Below, in pieces: positions 46,033 through 53,678 of a stretch of 64,000 nt of DNA. The DNA lies in assembly GCF_026013615.1 (NCBI RefSeq), contig NZ_JAPDPI010000001.1:1-64000 (forward strand). The letters run 5' to 3'. The notes below the pieces were generated by a model. The model was not told the origin of the DNA, did no database searches, and saw only the letters and a list, made by a program, of their open reading frames with translations. The position numbers and the translations under genes were made by a program. Source of the DNA: Plebeiibacterium marinum. GTDB lineage: Bacteria; Bacteroidota; Bacteroidia; Bacteroidales; Marinilabiliaceae. The stretch's first letter is position 1. Every line of letters starts with the position of its first letter.

Positions 46033-48453
46033 ATGAAAATATTCTATCTATTGATGAGCCTGTTGATTTTAGGCTCTATTTCAACCAAAGCCGAGGACGA
46101 AAAAAAAACTAACGGCAACGGCAAAATTAAGCCCTACGAAAAGGTAATTACCAATGACTTTACCACACAATCGGGCATGTTTACCGTACATAAAAGCGAA
46201 GACAAACTATATTTTGAGATTCCGGATTCTATTTTCATGCGTGAGTTTTTAATGGCCTCACGTATAGCTAAAGTAAGCAACCCCTCAAAAGGGAAAGGAT
46301 ACGCCGGCGAACTCAGGCGAAGCCCTACCGTTTTCCAATTTTCACACGACGATAAAAACGTTTACTTGTTAGTACCCAATGTAAAAGACGAACTGGGAGA
46401 TAAAAGCAAGAATATTAAAAATGCATTTGACAGAAACTACCTGACCCCTGTATTGCAAACATTCCCGATTAAAACTATTGGAAAAGACAGTGCTTTGGTT
46501 ATTGATGTCACCGATTTTTTTGCCAAAGAACTCCCCATTATTACTCCTTTTGCCAGCAAAGGGAAACCCGGAAAACTAGACAAGGAAGCTTCGTTTTTGG
46601 CAAAAGTTCAGATATTTGAAAACAACATAGAGTTGCAATCCTATTTTAACTGGAGCACCAACTCAACACCTTACCTTACCATGGTAAACCGTTCATTGGT
46701 TTTGCTCCCCAAAAAACCCATGATACCGCGACTAAGCGACAGGAGGATCAACTATTTTAATAGCGGCAAAACCTATTACGAAGACAACGGCTCAACCTCA
46801 AGAAAAGAATCGTACATACACAGGTATAGGTTAGAACCTAAAAAAGAAGATATACAAGATTACCTGGCAGGAAAATTAGTAGAACCCCAAAAACCAATTG
46901 TTGTTTATATTGACAACGGTTTACCCCAGCGGTGGTTCAAATATGTAAAGCAGGGAATTGAAGACTGGCAGCTTGCCTTTGAAGCCATCGGTTTTAAAAA
47001 TGCCATTATGGCCAAACCATTCCCCAACGATCCGGATTTTAATCCCGATAACCTGATGAACACTACCTTTAGGTATGTACCCAATACCACCATCAACGCT
47101 CAGGGAACAAGATGGACTGATCCGCGATCAGGAGAAATTATAAAAGGGGATATAATCTGGTATGGTGATGTGATTCAGAAGCTGCACGACTGGCGTCTGG
47201 TTCAATGTGGCCAGGTTGAAGAAGAAGCCCGCCAAAAAATGTTTTCAGATGAATTGATGGGACGATTGATCCGATATGCTGCAGCCCATGAAATGGGCCA
47301 CACCTTAGGATTTGAACACAACATGAGGGCATCCTATGCCTACCCGGTTGATTCGTTGCGCTCAGTTACCTTTACAAAAAAATACGGCACTACCCCATCA
47401 ATTATGGATTATGCACGTTACAACTATATAGCCCAGCCCGAAGATAAAGGAGTTGAACTAACCCCGCCCCCCTTGGGTGTTTTTGATATTTTCGCAATCC
47501 AATACGGTTACAAATGGCTGCCCAATATCAAAAAACCTGCTGATGAGTACGAAACACTAAACAACTGGTTCCTTGAAAAAGCTGATGACCCAATGTACCG
47601 TTTTACACCACAGTTTGCCATGGGCATTTCCGGCGACCCTGCTGCCCAGGCAGAGGCTTTGGGCGATGATGCGGTAAAGGCAGGTGCTTATGGCATGAAA
47701 AACCTGAAGTTTATTATGCACCATTTAATTGAATGGTGCACAGAACCCAATCAGGAGTACGATTATCTTCGCCAGATATACAAGGAAGTAACCAAACAAC
47801 ATTCCCGTTATCTGGAACATTGCATGTCGTACATTGGAGGTGCTTATCAGTATTTTGGTGTAGAGAGAGAAGGTGTGCCTTTATTTACTCCTGTCCCCAA
47901 GGCCAAACAACAAGAAGCCATTGCATGGGTTGTAAATGAATTGGCAAACAGCCAATGGCTTGCAAACAAAGATATTGAGGACCGCCTGGGTTCTTTACGT
48001 AACGATTACTACAAACAAATAGCAGAGTCGTTCGACAGAATGATGAGTGGCTTTTTCTTTCAGCGCATTGAAACTTATCGCCCGGAGTATTCCTCTGAAG
48101 AATATTTATCGGATATGAGCGAACTGATCTGGGGCCTTAACAATGACGGTAAACTAACCAATACCGAAATGATCCTTCAACAAGCTTATGTGCATAACCT
48201 GATTAGCATGACCTATTCGTCGAAACACCACCTGACACAACCCGGCTCAGACAATTTGTTTGGTGATAATTTTGATGGATCAGATGCGCTTACCTCGGGT
48301 AATGCAGCCAAAATTAATTACGTAGATCATTTTATTGTGATGGCTTCATTAACAGAACTAAACAAGGCTGAGAAGTTTGTTAAAAGCAAAATGAAAGGAA
48401 CCAACAAAGCGCATTATGCATTGCTTTATAAAGCCATAATGGTTAATAAATAA
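46033..48453 (+). CDS. Zinc-dependent metalloprotease (DUF5117/DUF5118 type)
   Basis: 806-residue exported protein with signal peptide MKIFYLLMSLLILGSISTKA. The catalytic zinc motif HExxHxxGxxH is complete as 'HEMGHTLGFEH' (about residues 422-432), followed by a Met-containing turn 'SIMDYARYNY'. The N-terminal portion (about 35-290) and C-terminal portion fit the DUF5117/DUF5118 and DUF4953-like domains that flank this metzincin-like core in Bacteroidota. Such genes are often found with SusCD pairs, suggesting cleavage of a protein or peptide before or during uptake. Whether it is periplasmic or surface-exposed is not clear. Confidence 0.9.
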   Translation: MKIFYLLMSLLILGSISTKAEDEKKTNGNGKIKPYEKVITNDFTTQSGMFTVHKSEDKLYFEIPDSIFMREFLMASRIAKVSNPSKGKGYAGELRRSPTVFQFSHDDKNVYLLVPNVKDELGDKSKNIKNAFDRNYLTPVLQTFPIKTIGKDSALVIDVTDFFAKELPIITPFASKGKPGKLDKEASFLAKVQIFENNIELQSYFNWSTNSTPYLTMVNRSLVLLPKKPMIPRLSDRRINYFNSGKTYYEDNGSTSRKESYIHRYRLEPKKEDIQDYLAGKLVEPQKPIVVYIDNGLPQRWFKYVKQGIEDWQLAFEAIGFKNAIMAKPFPNDPDFNPDNLMNTTFRYVPNTTINAQGTRWTDPRSGEIIKGDIIWYGDVIQKLHDWRLVQCGQVEEEARQKMFSDELMGRLIRYAAAHEMGHTLGFEHNMRASYAYPVDSLRSVTFTKKYGTTPSIMDYARYNYIAQPEDKGVELTPPPLGVFDIFAIQYGYKWLPNIKKPADEYETLNNWFLEKADDPMYRFTPQFAMGISGDPAAQAEALGDDAVKAGAYGMKNLKFIMHHLIEWCTEPNQEYDYLRQIYKEVTKQHSRYLEHCMSYIGGAYQYFGVEREGVPLFTPVPKAKQQEAIAWVVNELANSQWLANKDIEDRLGSLRNDYYKQIAESFDRMMSGFFFQRIETYRPEYSSEEYLSDMSELIWGLNNDGKLTNTEMILQQAYVHNLISMTYSSKHHLTQPGSDNLFGDNFDGSDALTSGNAAKINYVDHFIVMASLTELNKAEKFVKSKMKGTNKAHYALLYKAIMVNK

Positions 48454-48554
48454 TACTTATTCACACAAATATTTGGCGTGACAAAAGCGTGACATATCAC
48501 ATTTACGCATTTTACATACTTTTTATTTTCATTTTTAACATACTGATACTATTC

Positions 48555-48588
48555 CCATAGGACGACCCATATATTTTTTGGGTCTTAC
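48555..48588 (+). promoter_or_regulatory. Operator-like motif, copy B
   Basis: Starts CCATAGGACGACCCATA and ends TTTTTTGGGTCTT, matching 36001-36032. GACCCA / TGGGTC is an inverted repeat. A third TGGGTCTTTG at 48599-48608 runs into the -33 TTTG of the promoter. Confidence 0.7.
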
Positions 48589-48604
48589 TTATAAGATATG
48601 GGTC

Positions 48605-48633
48605 TTTGAAACCCACACCAATAACTACATTTG
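48605..48633 (+). promoter_or_regulatory. Promoter for the secreted protein gene at 48796
   Basis: TTTG (48605-48608), 17 nt, TACATTTG (48626-48633), with a leader of about 155 nt. Confidence 0.6.
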
Positions 48634-48795
48634 CCTTAACGGTTTTCTCTTACCCGGGTAAAAAACCAAAATTTTAAACTTTTTATAAATGATGACCAAA
48701 AAAGGGAAGGATATTGTCTATTGTGTGTTTCTTATCCATGCTCAGATGTAGTAATCTTAACAGATTTAGAGTGTTACCTTTATTAAAAAAAGAAT

Positions 48796-49455
48796 ATGTA
48801 TAAAATTTTCACATTAATTTTTATTGCGCTACCATTTTGCCTGTATAGCCAAAACCAAATTGGCCAAATTGAATTAGCTAAATATGATATGAGAATTGAC
48901 AGTTTAAAAAAACTTGATTTTCTAAGTATGGATTACAAATTCTTAAACAATGAGTTTAAAATACAAATTGACTCAACGACTTTTTCATCGGGAGTAGAAA
49001 AATATCATTTCTATCCAGAAAAGATCCTGACTTATAAAGATTCATTAATTGTAGTACTAATGATACAATTTGACGATTGGCCTAAAGCAAAAATTGCAAA
49101 AAGGGATATCTCATATTCATGGTTGCGTCTGGGGTATCACACATGGCAAACTCCTGATGAGGCAAGAAATTTTGCTCAGGAATTTGGAATCTCACATCCT
49201 TGGAGAATGAAGCTACTATTAATGGATGATAATAATGATGATCAAAAGATTATTAATTTCTATGTTGATCTAAAGAATAAATTAATAAAAAATAATCTAT
49301 CTGGTTTTGAAAAACTTAACCGGAAAGATTTATTAACATTTGCTATGCAAAAAAACCCTCAACACATTGCCGATTACGAAAAAATGGTAGCCGGGCGCAA
49401 AAGACAACGCGAAGCTTACCTAAAAGAACATGGCGAAGTTGATCCTCGAAAATAG
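48796..49455 (+). CDS. Secreted protein of unknown function
   Basis: 219 residues, not recognised. A signal peptide, 'MYKIFTLIFIALPFCLYSQN', predicts export. The mature part is mixed alpha/beta with many aromatic and charged residues ('WPKAKIAKRDISYSWLRLGY', 'GISHPWRMKLLLMDDNNDDQ') and ends in a basic helix ('YEKMVAGRKRQREAYLKEHG'). No membrane segment or metal motif is visible. Its promoter region shares the operator-like motif with the iron-sulfur/SusCD locus, so it may belong to the same response. Confidence 0.7.
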   Translation: MYKIFTLIFIALPFCLYSQNQIGQIELAKYDMRIDSLKKLDFLSMDYKFLNNEFKIQIDSTTFSSGVEKYHFYPEKILTYKDSLIVVLMIQFDDWPKAKIAKRDISYSWLRLGYHTWQTPDEARNFAQEFGISHPWRMKLLLMDDNNDDQKIINFYVDLKNKLIKNNLSGFEKLNRKDLLTFAMQKNPQHIADYEKMVAGRKRQREAYLKEHGEVDPRK

Positions 49456-49506
49456 GTGTGGGCTGCGGTAAAGAAAACTGTTGCCAGAAGAAAAGCAAGT
49501 AGTTAT

Positions 49507-49606
49507 TATACTCACCAGGTGACTATGTGCATGATGCTCATAGTCACCTGGTGAGTATATAGTCATCTGGTGAGTGATGAGCTAGTCATCTGGTGAGTAT
49601 ATAAAC
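49507..49606. repeat. Palindromic repeat cluster (TCAYCTGGTGA units)
   Basis: A perfect 21-bp inverted repeat (49507-49527 and 49539-49559) is followed by two more direct copies of the AGTCAYCTGGTGAGT unit (49561-49575 and 49584-49598). Each unit contains a near-palindrome TCACCTGGTGA or TCATCTGGTGA. It lies between convergent genes and has no T-run typical of terminators. Confidence 0.9.
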
Positions 49607-49614
49607 ACTTTTAA

Positions 49615-51849
49615 CTATTTAATCATAATCCTACCCTTATGGATTGTATCCTGGGTTTCGAACTGATACAAGTACAAACCTTTTGGCAGATTCAATAATG
49701 AAACAATTTCGCCAGAAGATATACTTGGTTTTTCATACACCAACTTACCTGAAACACTAAATATTTTCAGATCCCCATCCTGTCCTGCTGTATTAATGCA
49801 AAACTCTCCATTATTTGGGTTGGGATAAACAAAAACTTCATCATCAGCCTCTGGGCCAAAAACAGGAGTCGGAGCCCCTTTTATTTCAGCTGTATATTCA
49901 ACCGCTGCTGTTTTTCCCTCTTCATCCGAAGCAACAATCAACAAATCAAGAGCAGTAACCATGCTACTCACTTTAAGTGAATTCTGCGTTACTAAAGCTG
50001 CCTGTGCTGCACTATCGTCAATAGTAAAAGTCAGGGTCTCCGGATCAAAAGTAATCCATTCAGGAAGCGGGCTTCCATCAGCAAGAGTTGCAGTATAAGT
50101 CACCCCTGCACCAAGGTCAGAGTTATTAAATACCTCAGCAGAAATAACAAAAGAAGTAGTTTTTTCTTCGGTTTCTGATACTGTAACACTTGTTTCTGCT
50201 ACCGGTTCTGCTGCAACAATGTTAACATGTATGGTTTCCTGTACCGGGAATATGCCACAATAATCTTTAAGGGTAACTGTAGCTTCGCCTGCCTGGCCTG
50301 AACCATAACTAAGAACAATAACCGAATCCTCTACCGAAGCAGAAAGCAAATCACTATTGCTATAACCTGTAACTATAGGCGAACCACAAAAGGCATTCAT
50401 AATATCAAGTACCGATTCAGAAACATTCACTGAAACCGTTAGCTCACGATAAGGATTTTCCACAGAAACGCAATCAAAATATCCGTAACCCGGATTCTGC
50501 ATAGCATTAGCATTGGTGTACAATACATGCGATGGTATAGGGAATACCACATGAATATCTGACATAAAATTTGAAGCCCCTTCAACACCACTGTCAATCA
50601 AAGTCTGTCTCATATCTATCCCCAGGTCATTATACCTTTGCAAATCAAAAAAGCGCTGTCCCTCCATTGCAAACTCAACTCTTCTTTCATGACGAATTGC
50701 AGCCAATGCCGAAGCTGCATCACCTGCAAGCATAGAAGCAGCAAGACCAGCCCTGGCTCTAACCATATCAATATATTGAGTAGCCATAGCCATATCGCCT
50801 ATATTGCAACTAGCCTCTGCTGCCATCAACAACACATCCGCATAGCGAAAAACCTTTATATTATTAGGTATAAACGCATCACCATTATGCCCTGATGCAG
50901 CCACAAAATATTTTTTTGCATAAAAACCAGTTGAACTTCTAATACTATCAATCGTTAATGAATCACCCAATGAGTCTCCATTTTGAAATATCGTAGCTTC
51001 TAACCTTATATCCCCAGATTCGAACTCGTTCTTCAAATTCAATGTAGGACAATTAAGCTTAGATCCTTTAGGACTTTGCAAGAAGTTATGGTAGTTTAAT
51101 CCATCATGTGCATAGATAGAACTGCTTGTTGATACATCGAACTGTTCTATTTCAAATATAGATTCAACACCATGTTTATTGGTAACTGAAAAGTTATCTG
51201 CAAAATCAGCTTCTAAACTATATACACCTGAATTGATTATCTGGTCGCAATAACTTTTAACCTGTGCCCAATTTTGGTTTATCAGGGCTACCTTTGCCAA
51301 TAAGGTTAACGCAGCGCCTTTGGTTGCCCGGTACTTTTCGCCGGTCACATATTGATCAGGAAGGTCGCTCAATGCCAACTGAAGATCATTATCAATTGAA
51401 GCCAACACCTCTGTCTTACTTGAAAACGCACCCTGATTCAATTCCGGATCAAATTCGTCGGTAAAAACAGGCACATTATTGAAAATATTTGCCAGGTAAT
51501 AATATTCCAACGACCTGATAAAACGGGCTTCTGCCTTACGCTGTGGAGAAATGGTATCAGTTGAAATTATTTGATTACATAAATTGATGGCTTTGTATGA
51601 GGTAAGCCAAAAACTATACAAATAATCATCACAACTGTTGTGTGTAAATGTGGTCCAGTTCTGCAATGCCGTTTCTGATGCACCAATTTCGCTATCATCT
51701 GAGCAGGCATCCCCAATGGCCCAAATTACTTTCCCAAACTGGTCGGACCTACCAAGGTGTTGATACAAAGCATCCATCTCCTGAAAGCTCTGTGCTTTTA
51801 AAAATGCGGTTATAAAAACCGTAATCAATAGTAAATGTACTTTTCGCAT
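49615..51849 (-). CDS. SusD-like protein fused to a T9SS C-terminal sorting domain
   Basis: 744 residues. The signal peptide MRKVHLLLITVFITAFLKAQ ends in a signal-peptidase-I-like site and has no lipobox Cys. About 20-455 is a SusD/RagB fold: 'LYQHLGRSDQFGKVIWAIGD', 'WLTSYKAINLCNQIIST', 'RYADVLLMAAEASCNIGDM' and 'ERRVEFAMEGQRFFDLQRY'. About 460-660 holds cadherin/Ig-like repeats ('LPEWITFDPETLTFTI'). The last 75 residues are a type A T9SS sorting domain ('VFVYPNPNNGEFCIN', 'GLYLYQFETQD'). Normal SusDs are lipoproteins encoded beside SusC; this one has neither feature. Confidence 0.9.
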   Translation of the reverse strand: MRKVHLLLITVFITAFLKAQSFQEMDALYQHLGRSDQFGKVIWAIGDACSDDSEIGASETALQNWTTFTHNSCDDYLYSFWLTSYKAINLCNQIISTDTISPQRKAEARFIRSLEYYYLANIFNNVPVFTDEFDPELNQGAFSSKTEVLASIDNDLQLALSDLPDQYVTGEKYRATKGAALTLLAKVALINQNWAQVKSYCDQIINSGVYSLEADFADNFSVTNKHGVESIFEIEQFDVSTSSSIYAHDGLNYHNFLQSPKGSKLNCPTLNLKNEFESGDIRLEATIFQNGDSLGDSLTIDSIRSSTGFYAKKYFVAASGHNGDAFIPNNIKVFRYADVLLMAAEASCNIGDMAMATQYIDMVRARAGLAASMLAGDAASALAAIRHERRVEFAMEGQRFFDLQRYNDLGIDMRQTLIDSGVEGASNFMSDIHVVFPIPSHVLYTNANAMQNPGYGYFDCVSVENPYRELTVSVNVSESVLDIMNAFCGSPIVTGYSNSDLLSASVEDSVIVLSYGSGQAGEATVTLKDYCGIFPVQETIHVNIVAAEPVAETSVTVSETEEKTTSFVISAEVFNNSDLGAGVTYTATLADGSPLPEWITFDPETLTFTIDDSAAQAALVTQNSLKVSSMVTALDLLIVASDEEGKTAAVEYTAEIKGAPTPVFGPEADDEVFVYPNPNNGEFCINTAGQDGDLKIFSVSGKLVYEKPSISSGEIVSLLNLPKGLYLYQFETQDTIHKGRIMIK

Positions 51850-52030
51850 AATTTAATTTTAGTCTGTTATACTCTTTTTATTTTGCGTTCAAATATAAGT
51901 AGTTTTATACTCTTCTAACTTTTTGTACAATTATTAACACACTCATATTTGACAAACCTAAAAATATCATTGATCAAATCAACTTTACCTTCTTTTAACT
52001 TCAACCAACTTTTTTCTTTGTTTAACCAAC

Positions 52031-52073
52031 AAAAAAAGGGTTTAACCCTGTATATAAATACAAGGCTAAACCC
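52031..52073 (-). terminator. Terminator of PAS sensor gene
   Basis: On the minus strand GGGTTTA ... TAAACCC (52038-52044, 52067-52073, with extra inner pairing) is followed by TTTTTTT. Confidence 0.75.
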
Positions 52074-52109
52074 TAACCCTAACCCAAACATCAGAAATAA
52101 AGTAAACAA

Positions 52110-53147
52110 TTAACTTTGAGGCAATTCTATATCCATACAAAACATCTCTTTTGATCCATTTTGCTTTTTAATCATCACATGATTAGAAAATACATTTATA
52201 TAACTACCGCTTTTGGTTATTAGCCTAAGCGGCCCATGTGGTATAGGCTCATTATTCTCATGCCAGTTATCAATACCTGCAACTACGCCTTCACGCATCT
52301 CTTCCGGGATGATCAAATCCTCTAATTTACGACCAACAGCTTCTTCCGATGAAAAACCATATAGTTTTTCGCTGGCCTTATTCCAATATGTTACTTTTCG
52401 GTTCTTATCGTACCCTTGAACCGCAACATTTTCAATATCATTTAACATTTGGCAAAACCTGTTTTCCGTTTCTTTTAAATTTTTATCTGCTTCCAGGTTT
52501 TCTGTAATATCTTTCACAAAAATCAACAATTCCCCATCATTCAAATTCACAGCCTTCACTTTCCAAAAACGGGTATCATTTTTACTTGTAACAAAAGGTA
52601 AGTCTGCGCTCCCCCTCCCTTTATTTTTTATTGAAGCCAACAGGTCTGCCCCAATTTTTTTTGCATAACCAGGTATAAAATCAAGAAAAGCCATCTCAGC
52701 CAATTCATCTTTTGAATAAAAGGTAAGATTGCCCAGCTCGGCATTCGCCTCTATGATCTTGCCTCCATCACCAATGGCCATTATACCATATGGGGCATTC
52801 TCTAAATAACTTTGAAACCTTTTACTGTTGGACAATAGTATATTATTTGTACTCAACATTTGTTTCTCTTTTTCTTTGAGGTCGCTGTTCACTGCTTTAA
52901 GTTCATCACTCTTGTATTTTAATTTTAATACAGCCCATCCATGCATTATTACATAAAGCACCATAAAAAAAACAATGACCAGTCGATGGTAGATATCAAT
53001 ATTTGAAACATCAAATATTAAAACATCCCCAAAACTCTTTTCATAAAAAAACACATAATCAATCGCGGAATCAACTACCCAAATCAGAATTGCAAAAATG
53101 ATTGCTTGAATTATATAACGAACTTTAATAAATGTAGTATCCCTCAT
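52110..53147 (-). CDS. Membrane PAS-domain protein without output domain
   Basis: 345 residues. Two hydrophobic helices ('YIIQAIIFAILIWVVDSAI' at about 11-29 and 'LVIVFFMVLYVIMHGWAVL' at about 56-75), a coiled-coil-like linker ('LKAVNSDLKEKEKQMLS'), then two PAS domains: about 108-220 ('YLENAPYGIMAIGDGGKIIE') and about 225-340 ('VTYWNKASEKLYGFSSEEAV'). It ends right after the second PAS (PAC) with no kinase, GGDEF or HTH domain, and the DNA after the stop is a terminator. It may relay through protein contacts. The chemoreceptor gene upstream on the same strand is a possible partner. Confidence 0.8.
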   Translation of the reverse strand: MRDTTFIKVRYIIQAIIFAILIWVVDSAIDYVFFYEKSFGDVLIFDVSNIDIYHRLVIVFFMVLYVIMHGWAVLKLKYKSDELKAVNSDLKEKEKQMLSTNNILLSNSKRFQSYLENAPYGIMAIGDGGKIIEANAELGNLTFYSKDELAEMAFLDFIPGYAKKIGADLLASIKNKGRGSADLPFVTSKNDTRFWKVKAVNLNDGELLIFVKDITENLEADKNLKETENRFCQMLNDIENVAVQGYDKNRKVTYWNKASEKLYGFSSEEAVGRKLEDLIIPEEMREGVVAGIDNWHENNEPIPHGPLRLITKSGSYINVFSNHVMIKKQNGSKEMFCMDIELPQS

Positions 53148-53678
53148 AACTTAAATTAGGTATATATTAAACCAAAATATGAATTATCAAATCAATCCCT
53201 ATTCTAATCCGAACTCTATATCAAGTTATAAAAAAATATCCTAGAAGTAAATATGCAATTTAATTTTTTGGTGTCCAGGTTGAATTCATAACCATATTAC
53301 TATAGGTATTGCCATAAAAAAAACGGGTAACATTAAATGCACCCGTTTTTTTTCAAAGTCTCTCTTCACTTAGAATATAAGCATAAACCACTCTAACCTA
53401 TCATTTCCAATCAACTACACTTATATCCTTTTACAACACCCAAAATTTCATAACTTTACTTTTTAAATCAACCATTCACTATCTACCTCACAAATGTGTT
53501 CTAAATATAATACAAGTGATTTTGTTTTATTTTGACGAACACATATTCTGATACGACAAATGCCCTGTTTTGTTTGGTCAAAATCACCACATCAACCACC
53601 TCTCTTCAATTATCAATTGACTACCTGTACTTTACGAGATTGTTAAAAAACATTAAAGAACAAAAACCAGCTCATTTG
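53148..53678. other. Intergenic stretch between PAS sensor and chemoreceptor
   Basis: About 530 nt. Apart from the terminator hairpin at 53316-53353 and the chemoreceptor's AT-rich 3' flank I see no gene, RNA or clear repeat. Confidence 0.4.
53316..53353 (-). terminator. Symmetric terminator downstream of the chemoreceptor gene
   Basis: Perfect 13-bp stem, eight A-T pairs plus CGGGT/ACCCG (53316-53328, 53341-53353), with a 12-nt loop. Able to act in both directions. Confidence 0.85.

Larger units (their letters stand above)
48454..48795 (+). other. Regulatory intergenic region
   Basis: 342 nt without a gene. It contains a direct repeat GCGTGACA (48476-48483, 48487-48494) with the palindrome-like GTGACATATCAC (48489-48500), operator motif copy B (48555-48588), a further TATGGGTC half-site (48597-48604) and a good promoter (48605-48633). 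Confidence 0.6.

Noticed and set aside
49507-49606. CRISPR-like array
   Set aside because: Repeats are palindromic, 15-21 nt and spaced by only a few bases, with no unique spacers of constant length and no cas genes.
51915-52109. Possible 64-residue membrane protein on the minus strand after the PAS gene
   Set aside because: It runs through the strong terminator hairpin and begins immediately at the PAS stop; it has no family features.
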